From contig NZ_JABWRE020000001.1 of NCBI RefSeq assembly GCF_014268815.2, positions 4,283,001 to 4,347,000 of the forward strand: a stretch of DNA of 64,000 nt, read 5' to 3'. Within the stretch, counting starts at the first letter, position 1. Each line of letters opens with the position of its first letter. Positions 63,991 to 64,000 of this stretch are shown here, piece after piece. The stretch comes from Pseudomonas urmiensis. Its GTDB lineage: Bacteria > Pseudomonadota > Gammaproteobacteria > Pseudomonadales > Pseudomonadaceae. The translations under genes and the position numbers were made by a program. The notes under the pieces are model-generated. The model saw nothing but the letters and a program-made list of their open reading frames with translations. It had not been told where the DNA came from and did no database searches.

Positions 63991-64000
63991 ATGTCACGGA
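63991..64000 (+). CDS. possible start of a next gene (3 codons)
   Basis: ATGTCACGGA follows eutC, preceded by GGGGAAGAG at 13 bases. The rest lies outside the window, so only the start signal can be noted. Confidence 0.3.

Overview
The window is chromosomal DNA from a fluorescent Pseudomonas, most likely of the P. putida group. The evidence is the high-GC coding style, the many copies of a P. putida-type REP element, and gene runs typical of the genus: thiD-thiE-hemL; phoH-ybeY-corC-lnt; leuS-lptE-holA; mrdA-rodA-mltB-rlpA with dacA-ybeD-lipB-lipA; proA-nadD-rsfS-rlmH; and an ethanolamine cluster. It is almost entirely core genome. I see no prophage, insertion sequence, CRISPR array, rRNA or tRNA.

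Layout. 1-12 kb: the start of a DEAD-box helicase, a YedA-type exporter divergent from an Lrp-family regulator, a NYN protein, a DUF2076 protein, YciC, an EEP phosphohydrolase, HrpB, a small lipoprotein, FieF, a secreted DUF6515-like protein, a candidate small RNA and a second Lrp-family regulator. 12-18 kb: RluE, AMP nucleosidase, an AidB-like acyl-CoA dehydrogenase and an orphan 7TMR-DISM histidine kinase. 18-27 kb: thiamine and haem precursor genes, a Sel1 protein behind a perfect CRP/Vfr-type palindrome, DUF1820, then phoH-ybeY-corC-lnt. 27-34 kb: LeuS, LptE, HolA, a short arfA gene with an intrinsic terminator inside its coding region, a lytic transglycosylase and LdcA.

35-46 kb is a reverse-strand block for lipoylation, cell elongation and ribosome or NAD maturation: proA-nadD-rsfS-rlmH, mrdA-rodA-mltB-rlpA, dacA-ybeD-lipB-lipA. 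46-56 kb holds a 3-methyladenine glycosylase, a DedA-PAP2 fusion, a Lon-N domain protein, LrgA/LrgB, a MaoC hydratase, a MORN-repeat lipoprotein fused to a C13 (caspase-like) peptidase, a Rossmann protein, and mpl-ubiX-yceK-like.

56-64 kb is the ethanolamine catabolic locus. A sigma-54 enhancer-binding regulator (EatR-like) is divergent from aldehyde dehydrogenase, ethanolamine permease, eutB and eutC. Sigma-54 promoters lie before both the dehydrogenase and the permease. The likely route is uptake of ethanolamine, cleavage to acetaldehyde and ammonia by cobalamin-dependent EutBC, and oxidation of acetaldehyde to acetate, without microcompartment genes in view.

The most notable observations are these. 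A complete REP pair plus a four-copy 18-bp minisatellite lies in frame inside the EatR-like regulator, between its ATPase and DNA-binding domains. arfA appears designed to make non-stop mRNA. A 60-bp tandem duplication behind fieF carries an inverted copy of the fieF 3' end. miaB is absent from its usual site before phoH. The MORN-C13 peptidase lipoprotein has no known role that I can name.
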